Counted from the stretch's first letter, positions 44,359-56,810 are shown. The stretch: DNA of 64,000 bases from Stomoxys calcitrans (GCF_963082655.1 NC_081553.1:126158811-126222810); one strand, 5' to 3'. Made by a program: numbers and translations. Notes: generated from the sequence alone by a model not told the origin.

Positions 44359-46265
44359 ACTAGCTGACCCGGGCCTGTTCCGCTGCGCCTTCTTTTATTT
44401 TATATGGAACAAAAGTTTCCTTGGAATACTTATTTTCGACAATTAAAGATCTTTTAGTGAAATACCATGCAAACTTGACTAACAGTTTAACAATATAAGA
44501 GAATTTATCTGAATCCCATATGATCTTTATTGGTCTACGAATTTAAGTTTGGATGTAAGGTGTACTCCATTCTTAAAATACTTCACTTCAGCCCGATATT
44601 CTCATGATGTCTGATTTAGTGGTGTTTTCGAGGGAGAGTTGGTCCCCCAGATACTTGGCCCTGAAAAAATATCAGCATCGTGCTCTTCTCTCAAATACCA
44701 TTCATTTAAACCCCATATTGCCATTGGGTTAAGAGGAGTTTACAGGATTAGGCGTCCCCCAAACACATTGAGCCACATATTCCCATTATCGAAAAATTGT
44801 TACCCTTTGGGAGGTGTTTTGGGAAAGGGGTGATGCCCTAAATACATGGTCCCACATTTGGATATCAAATTCGTATTATACTCCCAAATATCTTTATTTA
44901 TTGCTGTTTGTGGGGTATTTTGGGAAAGGGGTAGATCCCAGAAAATTGGTCCCGAAAATGGGTATCAATATTTGCTTTTTCCCCAATACCTTTCATTTAA
45001 GCCCCACATTGTCATGGTCGGTAAATATGCCTGATTTAGGGGTGTTCTGGGGAGTGGGGTGGTCCCCCAAATTCTAAACCCTGAAAATATATCAGCAACG
45101 TGCTCTATTCTCATATATCTATATACCATTTATTTGAACCACATATTGCCCATTTCCCCTTAAAAATTGGATATCAAATTCGTTTTCAAATCTCATTTAA
45201 ACTCCTTATTGCAAAAGTATGCAAATATGTCCGGTTTGGGGTATTGGCCCTAAAAACTATGAATATTTAGTTCCACTCTCTTTAAGACTCAAATTGTCTT
45301 GGTGAGCAAATATGTCCTATTTGGGGGTTGTTGTGGTGGTGGGACGTCCGCTAGACAGTTGGCTCCTAATGTTGATATGAGATACGTGGTCTACTCCCAC
45401 ATACCTTTAATTTGAGCCCCATATTTCCATAGTCGGCAAACATGACCGACTTGGGGGTGTTTTGGGGGATGGACGGCCACTCAGTGAGTTGTCCTTGAAA
45501 ATATATTTGAGCCTCATATTGCAATAGTCAGAAAATACTTCCTATTTGGGTGTTGTTGTGGGGGTAAGGTCGCCCCATAGCCACTTTTCCTGAATATTGA
45601 TATCAAATTCGTGCTTTACTCCCAAAGACCTTTCATATGAGCCCCATATTGCTATGGTCGTAAATTTGTCCTTTGGCCCTTTGGGGGGTGTTTTTGGTGA
45701 GAGGCGGCCCCTAACACTTGGTCTCATAGTTGGATATCAGATTCATATTCTGCATTCAAATACCTTTTATTTAAGCCCCATATTCCCATTGTCAGCAAAT
45801 AAGTCCTGTTTGGGGGGTGTTTTGGGAAAGGGGTGGACTCCCAGAAACGTGGTCCCATATTTGGATATCAGATTCGTATTTTTCTCGCAAATATCTTTCA
45901 TTTGAGTCATTTGAATATATTGCCATGGTCGGTAAATATGTCCGATTTAGGGGTGTTTTGGGGTGGTCCCCCTAGCACTTGATCCGACAATTGGATATCA
46001 GATACGTTTTCTTATCCTAAATACCTTTCATTTGAGTCCCATATTGTCGTGATTGGTCTAAATATATGTTTGGTAGGTTTTAGGGTGGGGCAGACCTCCT
46101 AGGTACCCCATCCAAAATTTGGATACCAAATTTTTATTTTTAGGGTGCTATATGAGTGCACACAAAATTTCGCTTATATCGCACCACCCATCTTCGAGAT
46201 CTGGCGTTTCTGAAAATTAATTAGGGTAAGGGAGAGGGTCCCCCCCCCCTTTCAGATATCAAAAA
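44359..46265 (+). mobile_element. D-family repeat, longest copy
   Basis: The start 'actagctgacccgggcctgt' and tccgctgcgccttctttt are followed by 'tggaacaaaagtttccttgg', then about fourteen G-rich units ('ttgccattgg', 'ggggtgttttgggg'). It is truncated at 'tcagatatcaaaaaat'. The same opening 300 bases occur at 48141. Confidence 0.8.
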
Positions 46266-46515
46266 ATGTGCCAAATAAGGTTCAAATAGGTCCATAACCT
46301 GATATAGCTGCTGCCATATAAACCGATCTGGGGTCTTGAATTCTTGAGCCTCTAGAGGTCGCAATTATTTTCCGAAATTTTGTACCACGGATCCTCTCAT
46401 AACCATCAACATACGTGTTTATTATGGTCTGAATCGGTCTATAGCCTGATATAGCTCCCATGTAAATCGATCTCTCTATTTCACTTCTTGATCCCCCAAA
46501 AGGCGCAATTCTTTT
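46266..46515 (+). mobile_element. HINE family B fragment
   Basis: One and a half units ('cataacctgatatagctgct', 'ggtctgaatcggtctatagc'). No ends are present. Confidence 0.65.
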
Positions 46516-46905
46516 TTTGAATTTGAATAAATCTATAGAATATTGCTTGTGCATGTGATTATTGCACCGCCAGGAGTTAAGGGTCGAAATATTTAATTCC
46601 ATCTTACTTTGTTGTAGTTTAGCATCTTGAGTGATATTTAGAGAGAATTTAGTTGTGGTGGCGTGTGTTAAAGAGCTCTAGTGGCAGTTTTTAAATTTCA
46701 ATCTTCTTCTATACGTTTTTTTTTTTTTGTTTTTACTCTACGCCCATCAACCACCAGGGAAATGTGTCAAGACGACGGAGAAAAAAAAATTGAGGAAAAG
46801 AGCACAAGGCAAACAAAAAATATCTACGAACAAGTGAGAGAATATAAAAGAAAACAAAAGAAAACCATAAGAGATTAAGATAGACATAACATATAGGGAT
46901 GCATA
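46516..46905. other. Low-repeat stretch, no gene seen
   Basis: A Lys/Arg/Glu-rich frame (46681-46878) runs through A-rich sequence. No domain is recognisable and composition alone can explain it. Confidence 0.35.
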
Positions 46906-46907
46906 TA

Positions 46908-47139
46908 CAGGGTGGCTGATGAATATTGCTACAATGATGAATATTGCTACATTTTTTTTTCGGTGTATGGAATACATTTTTCTTTTATTCATGTTAAATT
47001 AAATTATTAAATTAATTATTAAATTATTATTAATTAAATTAATTAATTAATTAATTAAATTAATTATTAAATTATTATTATTAAATAGAAAAAAAGTTAT
47101 TACATTTTTTTTTGGTAGCGGCTTTCATCAGCCACCCTG
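46908..47139. mobile_element. Tc1/mariner-type MITE with AT-rich centre
   Basis: 232 bp with inverted ends CAGGGTGGCTGATGAA and TTCATCAGCCACCCTG, flanked by TA (46906-46907 and 47140-47141). The centre (46992-47090) is almost pure TTAAT/ATTA repeat. An 18-base 'gatgaatattgctacaat' motif is doubled near the left end. It has no coding capacity. Confidence 0.85.
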
Positions 47140-47141
47140 TA

Positions 47142-47763
47142 TTGGGAATTTTCGGAAAGTGTCCTAAAACGAGGTGATCTTAAAATTGTTGATCAATCAA
47201 ATCCTCTTCCTTAACATCTCGGGCATTAATGAAGAGATAACAAACTTTTAAAAAGTAAAAAAACAAGCGGCCAACTTTGGGTAGCTATAACAATGGATAC
47301 ACATACTATATATCTTCAAAATCGGATGAGATTTATCAACCCAATCCCAGGGCAGTCGGTCTATTTATCCAGACCAAATCATGGAAGGACATCGAGAAAA
47401 CCGAATCAACTCCAAAGCAACTCAACAATCACAGAAATATGTCTTTTATGGCTCCAAGACAATAAATCTTGATCAAACTAGTCTAGTGACATATCCCACT
47501 ATTGCAATTGAATGAAAATTTCGTTTTTTGTGGAATCAAGATCCTAAATCTTGATATCAGTCCATGTAGCAGCTATATCCAAATTAATTTCGTTCTGGGT
47601 GTCTATATCGAAAGCATTTCGCTTGTAATTTTGCACAACTAATTTCATTTGATGCAGCTAGTTGGGGATTGTAAATCGGCCAAATCGGTACATGTTTAGA
47701 TATATTCTCGGAATTGGCTATATATAGTTTCCATATAAACCGATTTTGCGATTGTTGTGGCTA
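47142..47763. other. Degraded HINE-like sequence, no gene
   Basis: Scattered HINE phrases ('ggctccaagacaataaatct', 'catgtagcagctatatccaa', 'ggggattgtaaatcggccaa') occur, but no ends or tracts. Confidence 0.4.
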
Positions 47764-48130
47764 ATTTTTACACCCACCACACCTCAAAATTTGGATATGC
47801 GACCCCACAAATTGTATGCATACATGACATTCTGAGTCGATCTTGCCATGTCCGTCCCTCCGTCTGTCGAAATCACGATAGCGGTCAAAAGCTTAAAGCT
47901 AACCGCATGAAATTTTGTTCAGATACTTCTTATTGATGTAGGGATTGTAAATGGGCCATATCGGTTTAGATTTGGATATATCTCCCATATAAAATAGTAC
48001 ATCAACATGAATTGAGACACAAGAAGACGCAATTATTAACCCATTCGGCTCAAATTTCGTATGTTGTATATTCTAACGACTTCCTACACTCGTGCGAAAC
48101 ATGGTATCGGTTCATTATCTGCTATCTTCT
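47764..48130 (+). mobile_element. HINE family B-like, 5' part
   Basis: 'tttttacacccaccacacct', a short core 'cgatcttgccatgtccgtcc', GTCCCTCCGTCTGTC and one and a half units follow. It is cut by the D element at 48141. Confidence 0.6.
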
Positions 48131-48140
48131 TATATATAAA

Positions 48141-49364
48141 ACTAGATGGACCGGGCCCGCTTCGCTGCGCCTTCTTTTTCGTATATATGGAACAAAATTT
48201 TCCTTGGAATATTTATTTTCGACAATTAAGGATCATTCAGTGAAATACCATGCTAACTTGAGCAAAAGTTTAACAATATAAGTGCCTTTATCTGAATCCC
48301 ATATGATATTTTTTGGTCTACGAATTTAAGTTTAGATGTAAGGTGTTCTCCATTCTTAAAATACTTTATTTCAGCCCGATATTCTCATGATGTCTGATTT
48401 AGGGGTGTTTTCAGGGGTGGAGGTGATCTCCCAGACACTTGCCCCAGAAAAATATCAGCAAAGTGCTCTTTTCTCAAATACCATTTGTTTAAACCCCATA
48501 TTGCCATTGGTTTTGAGGGGAGTTTGCAGGATGAGGCGTCCCCGAAGCACGTGGTCCCAAAATTGGTTTTCAAATTCGTTGCCGAATCTCAAATACCTAT
48601 CATTTGAGCCACATATTGGCATGGTCGAAAAATGTTTACCCTTTGGGGGGGTGTTTTAGGGCAGGGGTGATGCCTTAAATACATGGTCCTACATTTGGAT
48701 ATTAAATTCGTATTCTACTCCTAAACACCTTTATTTAAGCCCCATATGGCGATGGTCAGTAAATTGGTCCTAAAAGTGGGTATCAAATCTTGCTCTACCC
48801 CCCAATTCCTTTCATTTAAGCCCCACATTGATATGGTCGGTAAATATGCCCGATTTTGGGGTGATTTGGGGTGGAGTGGTGTGGTCGCCCAAACACTAAG
48901 CACTGAAAATATATCAGCAACGTGCTCTATTCTCATATATTTAAACCCCATATTGTCACTGGCCACAATATTGGATATCAAATTCGTTTTCTAATCTCAA
49001 ATATACTTAAACCCCTTATTGAAAAATCCAGCAAATATGTCCAGTTGGGGTATGGGCCCTAAAAACTATGAATATCGACCTCCACTGTCTTGAAGTTCCA
49101 AATTGTCTTGGTGAGCAAATGCGTCCTACTTGGGGGTTGTTATGAAGGTGGGACGTCCCCCAGACAGTTGGTCCCGAATGTTGATGTCAGATTCATGGTT
49201 TACTTCCAAATACCCTTCATTTGAACTTCATAGTCGGCCAATATGACCGGTTTGGGGGGTGTTTTGTGGAATGGAGCGGCCACTCAGTGACTTGGCTTTG
49301 AAAATATATGTAACAGATTCGTGTTCTACTCTAAAATACCTCTTATTTGAGTCTCATTTCGCCA
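48141..49364 (+). mobile_element. D-family repeat
   Basis: The start 'actagatggaccgggcccgc' is preceded by tatatata. The same leader as the copy at 44359 follows, then about nine units. It ends in a family B element. Confidence 0.8.
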
Positions 49365-50687
49365 TTCCATTTGTAACACCTCGAAATATTAATCTGCGAC
49401 CCCATAAAGTATATATATATTCTGAATCGACTCGACATTCTAAATTGATCTAGCCATGTCCGTCCATCCGTCTGTCGAAACGACCAAAGCGTTCGAACGC
49501 GTAAAGCTACCAGCTTGTAATTTTACATACATAGATACTTAATATTTGTGGGGGCCACCGTAGCGCAGAGGTTAGCATATCCGCCTATGACGCTGAATGC
49601 CTGGGTTCGAATCCTGGCGAGACCATCAGAAAAAAATTTTCAGCGGTGGTTTTCCCTTCCTAATGCTGGCAACATTTGTGAGGTACTATGCCATGTAAAA
49701 CTTCTCTCCAAAGAGGTGTCGCACTGCGGCACGCCGTTCGAACTCGGCTATAAAAAGGAGGCCCTTTATCATTGAGCTTAAACTTGAATCGGACTGCACC
49801 CATTGGTATGTGAGAAGTTTGCCCCTGTTCCTTAGTGGAATGTTCATGGGCAAAATTTGCAATTTTAATATTTGTGTAGGTCATTGGGGATTGTAAATAT
49901 CGGTTCAGATTTGGATATAGTTCCCGATCTTCCGATTTGACTTCTTGAGCCCCTGGAAGCATCAATTTTAATCTGATTCGGCTGAAATTGTGTATCTAAT
50001 GTTCTTTTTTGACTTTCAACGACTGTGCCAAGTACGGTCCAAATTAGTCTATAACCTGATGTAGCTCTCATATAAATCGATCTCCTGATTTGATTTCTTG
50101 AGTCTCTGGAAGCCGCAATTTTTATGCGATTTGGTTAAAATTTCGCAAATAGTGTTCTCTTATGGCTTTCATCAAATATGCCAAGTATGGTCGTAATCGG
50201 TCTATAACGTGATATAACTCCCATATAAACCCAATTCCCGATTTGACTTCTTGAGCCCCTAGAAGCCTCACAATTTTGTACGATTTGGCTGAACTTTTGC
50301 ATATAATGTTGTTATGACTTCCAACAACTGATATAACTCCCATACAAACCGATCTCGCGATTTGACTTCTTGAGCCCTTACAACCCGCAATTTTTGTCCA
50401 ATTTAGCTACAATTTTGCACATAATATTTTGTTGTAACTTCCAACGACTGTGCCAAGTACGGTTTAAATCGGTCTATAAACTGATATAGCTACCATATAA
50501 ACCGTCTCTCGATTATCTTTGTTCGGTTCCTAGAAGCTTTAATTTTGCTAGTTTCACAGAAGTTTGGTATGTAGAATAAAACTATGCCCTTCAACTAAAT
50601 TTATTTTGTTTAAATTTTTTGCAGAACCCATGTGGCGTATTCCACAGATTCGGCCCAGCCGAACTTAGCACCCTTTTACTTGTTGAT
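49365..50687 (+). mobile_element. HINE family B, interrupted by a SINE
   Basis: It starts within the 'ccatttgtaacacctcgaaa' region, then TATATATATA, core, GTCCGTCCATCCGTCTG. The SINE occupies 49551-49864. Four units follow, then the hairpin ttcggcccagccgaa and 'gcacccttttacttg'. The ATACCC end is missing. Confidence 0.8.
49551..49864 (+). mobile_element. tRNA-derived SINE, complete, with 12-bp target duplication
   Basis: 314 bp. The head is 'ggggccaccgtagcgcagag'. RNA polymerase III A box TAGCGCAGAGG at 49561-49571 and a perfect B box GGTTCGAATCC at 49604-49614. It ends 'gggcaaaatttgcaatt'. TTAATATTTGTG flanks it on both sides (49539-49550 and 49865-49876). Use it as the reference for the other four or five SINE pieces. 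Confidence 0.95.
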
Positions 50688-51104
50688 TTTAAATTGTAGG
50701 TTAATAAGTCCTTAACTTAACATCTTGTTATTAAAGACAAAAATCTAAAATTAAGTTCAAAATATTATTAAGAGTTAGTAAATTTACCTTAGATCAAGAC
50801 ACCTGTGAACTGTGGTAAAATACGTAAAATAGCCTTACAAAAAGGAGCATCTTTAAATGTTTAATTTTATTAAGATGATAAGTTTTAAAAAAGATTTTTT
50901 CAAAAAATAATATCCGGACAGTCGTCTATGAAGTATATTAAAGATCAGTTAGCGATCAAATTTGAAACGAATGGTCATGTCTATTAGTAAATAGCAAACT
51001 AAATTTAAATATTGAATATTTCGTTTTGGTTCTTTGGCTCGTTTCCATTGCTAAAATCCTACGAATAAAAAAAAAAATATTAGATTTTGGGCCAACATGC
51101 TTTT
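50688..51104. other. Low-repeat stretch, no gene seen
   Basis: AT-rich, with no family match and no substantial open frame. Confidence 0.35.
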
Positions 51105-51253
51105 TAGTGCAGTAGGAAGTATTAGTGCAAAATTGCTTGCGCCTATCTTTACTTCTTCGAAAGTTAGCGTGCTTTTGACTAATAGACAGACGGATGGACA
51201 GACGTATGAACATTTTATAATAGACTTAAAATGTCAAGACAATCGAGAACATA
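51105..51253 (-). mobile_element. HINE family B core fragment
   Basis: 'aagtattagtgcaaaattgc', 'gaaagttagcgtgctttt', 'agacagacggatggacagac' and a decayed core. It is cut by the mariner relic at 51254. Confidence 0.6.
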
Positions 51254-52660
51254 AAGGGTGATTTTTTAAGAGCTATATGAAAGTCTTTCAAAAAAAACTT
51301 TATTTGAATCGGTAGTACGATTCAATAAAAAATTTACTGTTTGAAGATTGCTTCATGCAAATGTTGACCGTAACTATGTCTCGAATGGTCTATCCACTTA
51401 GTCCAATTTTGGCATACTCTTTCCAACATTTGGTCTGGTATCTCATGAATAAAGGCTTTAATGTTGTCTTCCAATGTGTCAATTGAAGCGGACATGTCTG
51501 TATAGACATGGGCTTTAACATAGCCCCAAAAAATATAGTCTAGGGGCTTTAAATCGATTTATTGGCCCAATTGACCGGTCCCGAACGTGAAATAAAATGT
51601 TCAACGAACTCACCTCTCAATAAGTTCATTGTTGCGCGTACTGTGTGGCATGTGGCAAGCCCTTGCATTTCAGGCAAACAAAAAAATTGGATATCGTCTC
51701 ACAGTAGCGCTCTCCATTCACAGCTACTTTACGATCCGCATCATCTTTGAAGAAGTATAAAGGGTGATTTTTTTGAGGTTAGGATTTTCATGCATTAGTA
51801 TTTGACAGATCACGTGGGATTTCAGACATGGTGTCAAAGAGAAAGATGCTTAGTATGCTTTGACATTTCATCATGAATAGACTTACTAACGAGCAACGCT
51901 TGCAAATCATTGAATTTTATTACCAAAATCAGTGTTCGGTTCGAAATGTGTTCATTCACCGTAACGTTGCGTCCAACAGCATCTTTGAAAAAATACGGTC
52001 CAATGATTCCACCAGCGTACAAACCACACCAAACAGTGCATTTTTCGGGATGCATGGGCAGTTCTTGAACGGCTTCTGGTTGCTCTTCACTCCAAATGCG
52101 GCAATTTTGCTTATTTACGTAGCCATTCAACCAGAAATGAGCCTCATCGCTGAACGGTGAATGAACACAGTTCGAACCGAACACTGATTTTGGTAATAAA
52201 ATTCAATGATTTGCAAGCGTTGCTCGTTAGTAAGTCTATTCATGATGAAATGTCAAAGCATATTGAGCATCTTTCTCTTTGACACCATGTCTGAAATCCC
52301 ACGTGTTCTGTCAAATACTAATGCATGAAAATCCTAACCTCAAAAAAATCACCCTTTTGTTCAATGATGCCACCAACCCATAAACCGCATCAAACTGTGA
52401 CATATTCTGGATGCATTAGTAGTTATTGCAATGCTTCTGGTTGATCTTCACTCCAAAATCGACAATACTACTAATTTACATACCTATTGAGCCAAGAATG
52501 AGCTTCGTCGCTGAACACAATGAAGAGCGCGATTAACTTTCTTAACAGAGCACGCATTTTGATAATAAAATGCATTAATTTTTAAGCGTTGTTCGTTTGT
52601 AGGACGGGTCATGGTTAAATTATAGACCAAACTGAAGATGTCTGACAGGGAAACAAAACT
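51254..52660 (-). pseudogene. Mariner-type transposon relic with a nested foldback element
   Basis: The minus strand starts with an ATG at about 52612 followed by TRPTNEQRLKINAFYYQN. It jumps by internal deletion to the SDEAHSWL region, which contains stops. It is split at GGIIE by the foldback element and continues YFFKDDADRKV, with C-terminal matches down to the A-rich end and AAGGGTGATTTTTTAAGAGC at 51254. TA (51252-51253) precedes it. Stops, deletion and insertion make it dead. Confidence 0.8.
51760..52356. mobile_element. Mariner-derived foldback element, copy 2
   Basis: 597 bp, the same length and internal junctions as 15786-16382. The arms 51760-51962 and 52154-52356 (203 bp) mirror each other. 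It is flanked by TA on the left; the right copy appears mutated to TT. The middle carries the same minus-strand FSDEAHFWLNGYVNKQNCR to GGIIGPYFF segment. Confidence 0.9.
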
Positions 52661-52881
52661 TTAGAAGTACTAACATTTCTGTATACATACTCGTATTGTA
52701 GGCACTTTCGTAAAGATCATATGACTCATTCGCTAAATCCATCTGTACTTCAGTATTGTGTCAGGGTCACCTATACCACCTTTATATATCCATTCTTTTA
52801 ACTAAAGATTAGCAAAGTTGCAAAGCTCGCTTTCAAGTTAACTCATCTCATTGATGGGCTACTCGATCAACCTGGACTATA

Positions 52882-53107
52882 TTAACAAGTAAAAAGGCGT
52901 TAAGTTCGGCCAGGCCGAACTTTGGATACCAACCACCTCGGTTATATATGTAAACCACCTTTCATCAAAATCCGGTGTAAATTGCGTACCTTATGTCCCA
53001 CAGCAGTTATATCAGTTATGGAAATATGTTCCGATTTGGACCAAATACTTATTTGTACAAGTCATTGTTCAAAATAGCAAAATATTGGTCTTTTTAGAGG
53101 CTATAAC
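52882..53107 (-). mobile_element. HINE family A, left part of a split copy
   Basis: 'caagtaaaaaggcgttaag', ttcggccaggccgaa, 'ataccaaccacc', to 'gaggctataactaa', where a second A element is inserted. It resumes at 54728. Confidence 0.85.
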
Positions 53108-54727
53108 TAACAAGTAAAAAGGCGTTAAGTTCGGCCGGGCCGAACTTTGGATACCCACCACCTCGGGTATATATGTAAACCACCTTTCACCAAAATTCGG
53201 TGAAAATTTCATACCTTATACTCATATACCTCATACCGATCTGAACTATATACGACACGGATGTCGAAAAGCCGATCATAAGTCACTGTGTCAAATTTCA
53301 GTGAAATCGGATTATAAATGCGCCTTTTATTGGGCCAAGACTTTAAATCGAGATATCGGTCTACATGGCAGCTATATCCAAATCTGGACCGATTTGGGCC
53401 AAGTTGCATAAACATGTCGAAGAGCCTAACACTAAGCACTGTCGCAAATTTCGGCGAAATCGGACAATAAATGCCTCTTTTATGGGCTCTAAACCTTAAA
53501 TACAGAGATCGGTCTATATGGCAGCTATATTCAAATCTGGACCGATCTTGGCAAAATTGAAGAAGGACGTCCTAACCAAACTCACTGTCTCAAATTTCAG
53601 CGACATCGGACAATAAATGCGTCTTTTATGGCCCAAAAACCTAAGACCTAGATATCGGTCTATATGGCAGCTATATCCAAATCTGGACCGGTCTGTGCGA
53701 TATTGCAGAAGTATGTCAAGGGGCTTAACTTAACTCACTGTTCCAAATTTCGGGGACATCGGACAATAAATGAGAATTTTATGGGCCCAAAACCATGAAT
53801 CAAGAAATCGGTCTACATGGCAGCTATATCCAAATTTGAACCGATCTGGACCAAATTGAAGAAATATGTCAAAGGGCCTAACACATCTCACTGTCCCAAA
53901 TTTCAGCAAAATCGGATAATGAATGTGGCTATTATGGGCCTTACACTATAAATCGGAGGATCGATCTATATGGTAGCTATATCCAAATCTGAACCGATCT
54001 GAGCCAAATTAACGAAAGATGTCGATGGGCCTTACACAATTCACTGTCCCGAATTTCATCAAAATCGGATAATAAATGTGGCTTTTGTGGGCCTAAGACC
54101 CTTAACCGGAGGATCGGTCTATATGGCAGCTATATCCAAATGTGAACTGATCTAGACAAAATTAAAGAAACATATCAAAAGGCCTACGACAACTCACTGT
54201 CCCAAATTTCAGCGAAATCGAACCATAAATTTGGCTTTTATGGGCCTAAGACCCTAAATCGGAGGATCGGACTATATGGCAGCTATATCCAAATCTGTAC
54301 CGATCTGTGCCAAATTGACAAATGATGTCGAAGGGCCTTACACAACTCACTGTCCCAAATTTCAACAAAATCGGATAATTAATGTGGCTTTATGGGCCTA
54401 AGACCCTAAATCGGCGGATCGGTCTATATGGGGGCTATATCAAGATATAGTCCGATATAGCCCATCTTCGAACTTAACCTGCTTATGGACAAAAAAAGAA
54501 TCTGTGCAAAATTTCAGCTCAATATCTCTATTTTTAAAGACTGTAGTGTGATTTCAACAGACAGACGGACAGACGAACAGACGGACGGACATGGCTAGAT
54601 CGTCTTAGATTTTTACGCTGATCAAGAATATATATACTTTATAGGGTCGGAAATGGATATTTCGATGTGTTGCAAGCGGAATGACAAAATGAATATACCC
54701 CCATCCTTCGGTGGTGGGTATAAAAAC
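53108..54727 (-). mobile_element. HINE family A, full length, nested in another A
   Basis: Perfect hairpin, atacccaccacctcgg, about eight units, GACAGACGGACAGACGAACA tract, core, TATATATA, 'cttcggtggtgggtat' and A-run. It is the longest A copy in the window. Confidence 0.9.
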
Positions 54728-55304
54728 AAACCGATATGAACCATATGCGATACGGATGTCACAAAACCTAAAACAACGAACTGTCTCAAATCTCGGCGAA
54801 ATCGGATAATAAACGTGGCTTTTATGGGCCTAAGACCCTAAATCGGAGGATCGGTCTCTATGGCAGCTATATCCAAATCTGTACCGATCTGTGCCAAATT
54901 GACAAAGGATGTCGAAGGGCCTAACACAACTCACTGTCCCAAATTTCAACAAAATCGGATAATGAATGTGGCTTTTATGGGCCTAAGACCCTAAATCGGC
55001 GGATCGGTCTATATGGGGGCTATATCAAGATATAGTCCGATATAGCCCGTCTTCGAATTTATTCTTATGGACAAAAAAAAGAAAGAATCTGTGCAAAGTT
55101 TCAGCTCAATATCTCTAATTTATAGACTGTAGCGTGATTTCAACAGACAGACGGACAGACGGACGGGCATGGCTAGATCGTCTTAGATTTTTACTCTGAT
55201 CAAGAATATATAAACTTTATAGGGTTGGAAATGGATATTTCGATGTGTTGCAAACGGAATGACAAAATGAATATACCCCTATCCATTGGTGGTGGGTATA
55301 AAAT
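54728..55304 (-). mobile_element. HINE family A, right part of a split copy
   Basis: It starts 'caaaccgatatgaaccatat', continuing 53107. Two units, GACAGACGGACAGACGGACG, core, (TA)n and 'attggtggtgggtat' follow. Confidence 0.85.
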
Positions 55305-55348
55305 AAAATTTCGAATACGATGCATCTTCTTGGACTTTACAAATGGAT

Positions 55349-56049
55349 TTACATTTTTATACCAATCACCACAGGATGGGGGTATACTAATATAGCCATT
55401 CAATTTGTAACATATTGAAATATTTCTCGAAATCCCCATAAAATCAATATATTCTTGATCATCTTGACATTCTAAGTCGTTCTAGCCATGTCCATCCGTC
55501 CCCCTTCCGTCCGTCAGTGGAAATCACGTTTGCGTTTGAATGCGTACAGCTAGCCGCTCGAAATTTTGAATAGATACTGCTTGTTGATGTAAACAGGCCT
55601 CATCGCTACATATAGCTTCCATATAAAGTGGTTCTTCGGCCTTACTTCTTAAGCCCCTAGAAGCTGCATTACTTATAAAAATTTTTGCCCAAAAGTGTTT
55701 TCTTACCACTCTCAATAATCGTGCTAAGTATGGTGTATAACCTGTCGGATATTGCTCCCGTATAAACCTATCTCCTGAGTTAATGTCTTGAGCCCTAGGA
55801 AAATGCTATTTTGTCAGATTTGGATGAGAACCGATCTCCGTTTTAGTCTTCTTCGGCCTCTAAAAACTTTAATTTTTGTCTGGTTTGATAGAAATTTGGT
55901 ACATAACGTACAACTATGCCATAAATATATTTATTTTGTGTAGACTTTTGGCAGAATGCATGGTGATAAGTTCCCGGTCGGACTAAGCACGGTCGAACTA
56001 AGAAGGTCGAACTAAGCACGGTCGAACCAAGCCCGCTTTTACTTGTTTA
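55349..56049 (+). mobile_element. HINE family B with a repeated hairpin region
   Basis: 'tttttataccaatcaccaca', (TA)n, core and GTCCGTC tract, three units. The end region repeats 'ggtcgaactaag' several times (about 55975-56035) before 'cccgcttttacttg'. The usual GC hairpin has been replaced by this local repetition. Confidence 0.75.
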
Positions 56050-56267
56050 TAAATATTAAGTGTTTAGATGAAACAATTTTTTTCAGCAGTAAATGTTCTT
56101 TTTAGTTCACCTCAACCAAATATTATAAATCGCATTGAATCAGATTATGCCTTAATTTTGTCTGTCCAGCTTTTACGTTCATTTATTTCAGTTTTAAAAT
56201 TTTCACATAAAAACCCGTTATTCAATAACTCATTAAATTTGTTTGCGGCTTTGGGTACAATTCCAAT

Positions 56268-56474
56268 GCAAATCCAAATTTTGCCCATTAACATTCCACT
56301 AAGGAACAGGGGCAAACTCTCACATATCAATGAGTGCAGTCCGATTCAAGTTTTAAGCTCAATGATTAGGGGCCTCCTCTTTATTGCCGAGTCCAAACGG
56401 CATGTAGTGCGACACCTCTTTGGAGAGAAGTTTTACATGGCATAGTACCTCACAAATGTTAGGAGGGGAAAACC
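56268..56474 (-). mobile_element. tRNA-derived SINE, lacking the tRNA head
   Basis: It matches the reference SINE in reverse from 'aaattttgcccattaacatt' to 'ggaggggaaaaccatcgc'. The promoter-bearing head is missing. Confidence 0.8.
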
Positions 56475-56810
56475 ATCGCGTGTCAAATATGGGCTGAATC
56501 GGTCTATAGCCTTATACAGCTCCCATATAAGCCAATCTAACTATTTTTACTCCTTGAGCCCCAAAAAAACGCAATTATTATTCGAATTGGCTGAAACGCA
56601 ATGACTTCTAATATGGTCTCCAACATTCATTTCGATATTGCTACGAATCGGACCATTACTTGGTATAGCTCCAATAGCATATCAATTATTTCCTTTAATC
56701 CTTTGTTGGTCTAAAAAGAGTTACTGGGAAAAGAACTCGACAAAAGCGATTCATGGTGGTGGGTATATAAGATTCGGCCCGGCCGAACTTAGCACGCTTT
56801 TACTTGTTAT
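56475..56810 (+). mobile_element. HINE family B, 3' end
   Basis: Two units, 'gattcatggtggtgggtat', the hairpin ttcggcccggccgaa and 'agcacgcttttacttg'. The inner repeat GGTGGTGGGTAT is A-like while the tail is B-like, a second mixed end. Confidence 0.75.

Noticed and set aside
46681..46878. Basic 65-codon frame.
   Set aside because: Lys/Glu-rich product explained by A-rich composition; no family resemblance.
49551..49625. A functional tRNA gene.
   Set aside because: The A and B boxes are tRNA-like, but the sequence does not fold as a full tRNA and continues into a dispersed 314-bp SINE.
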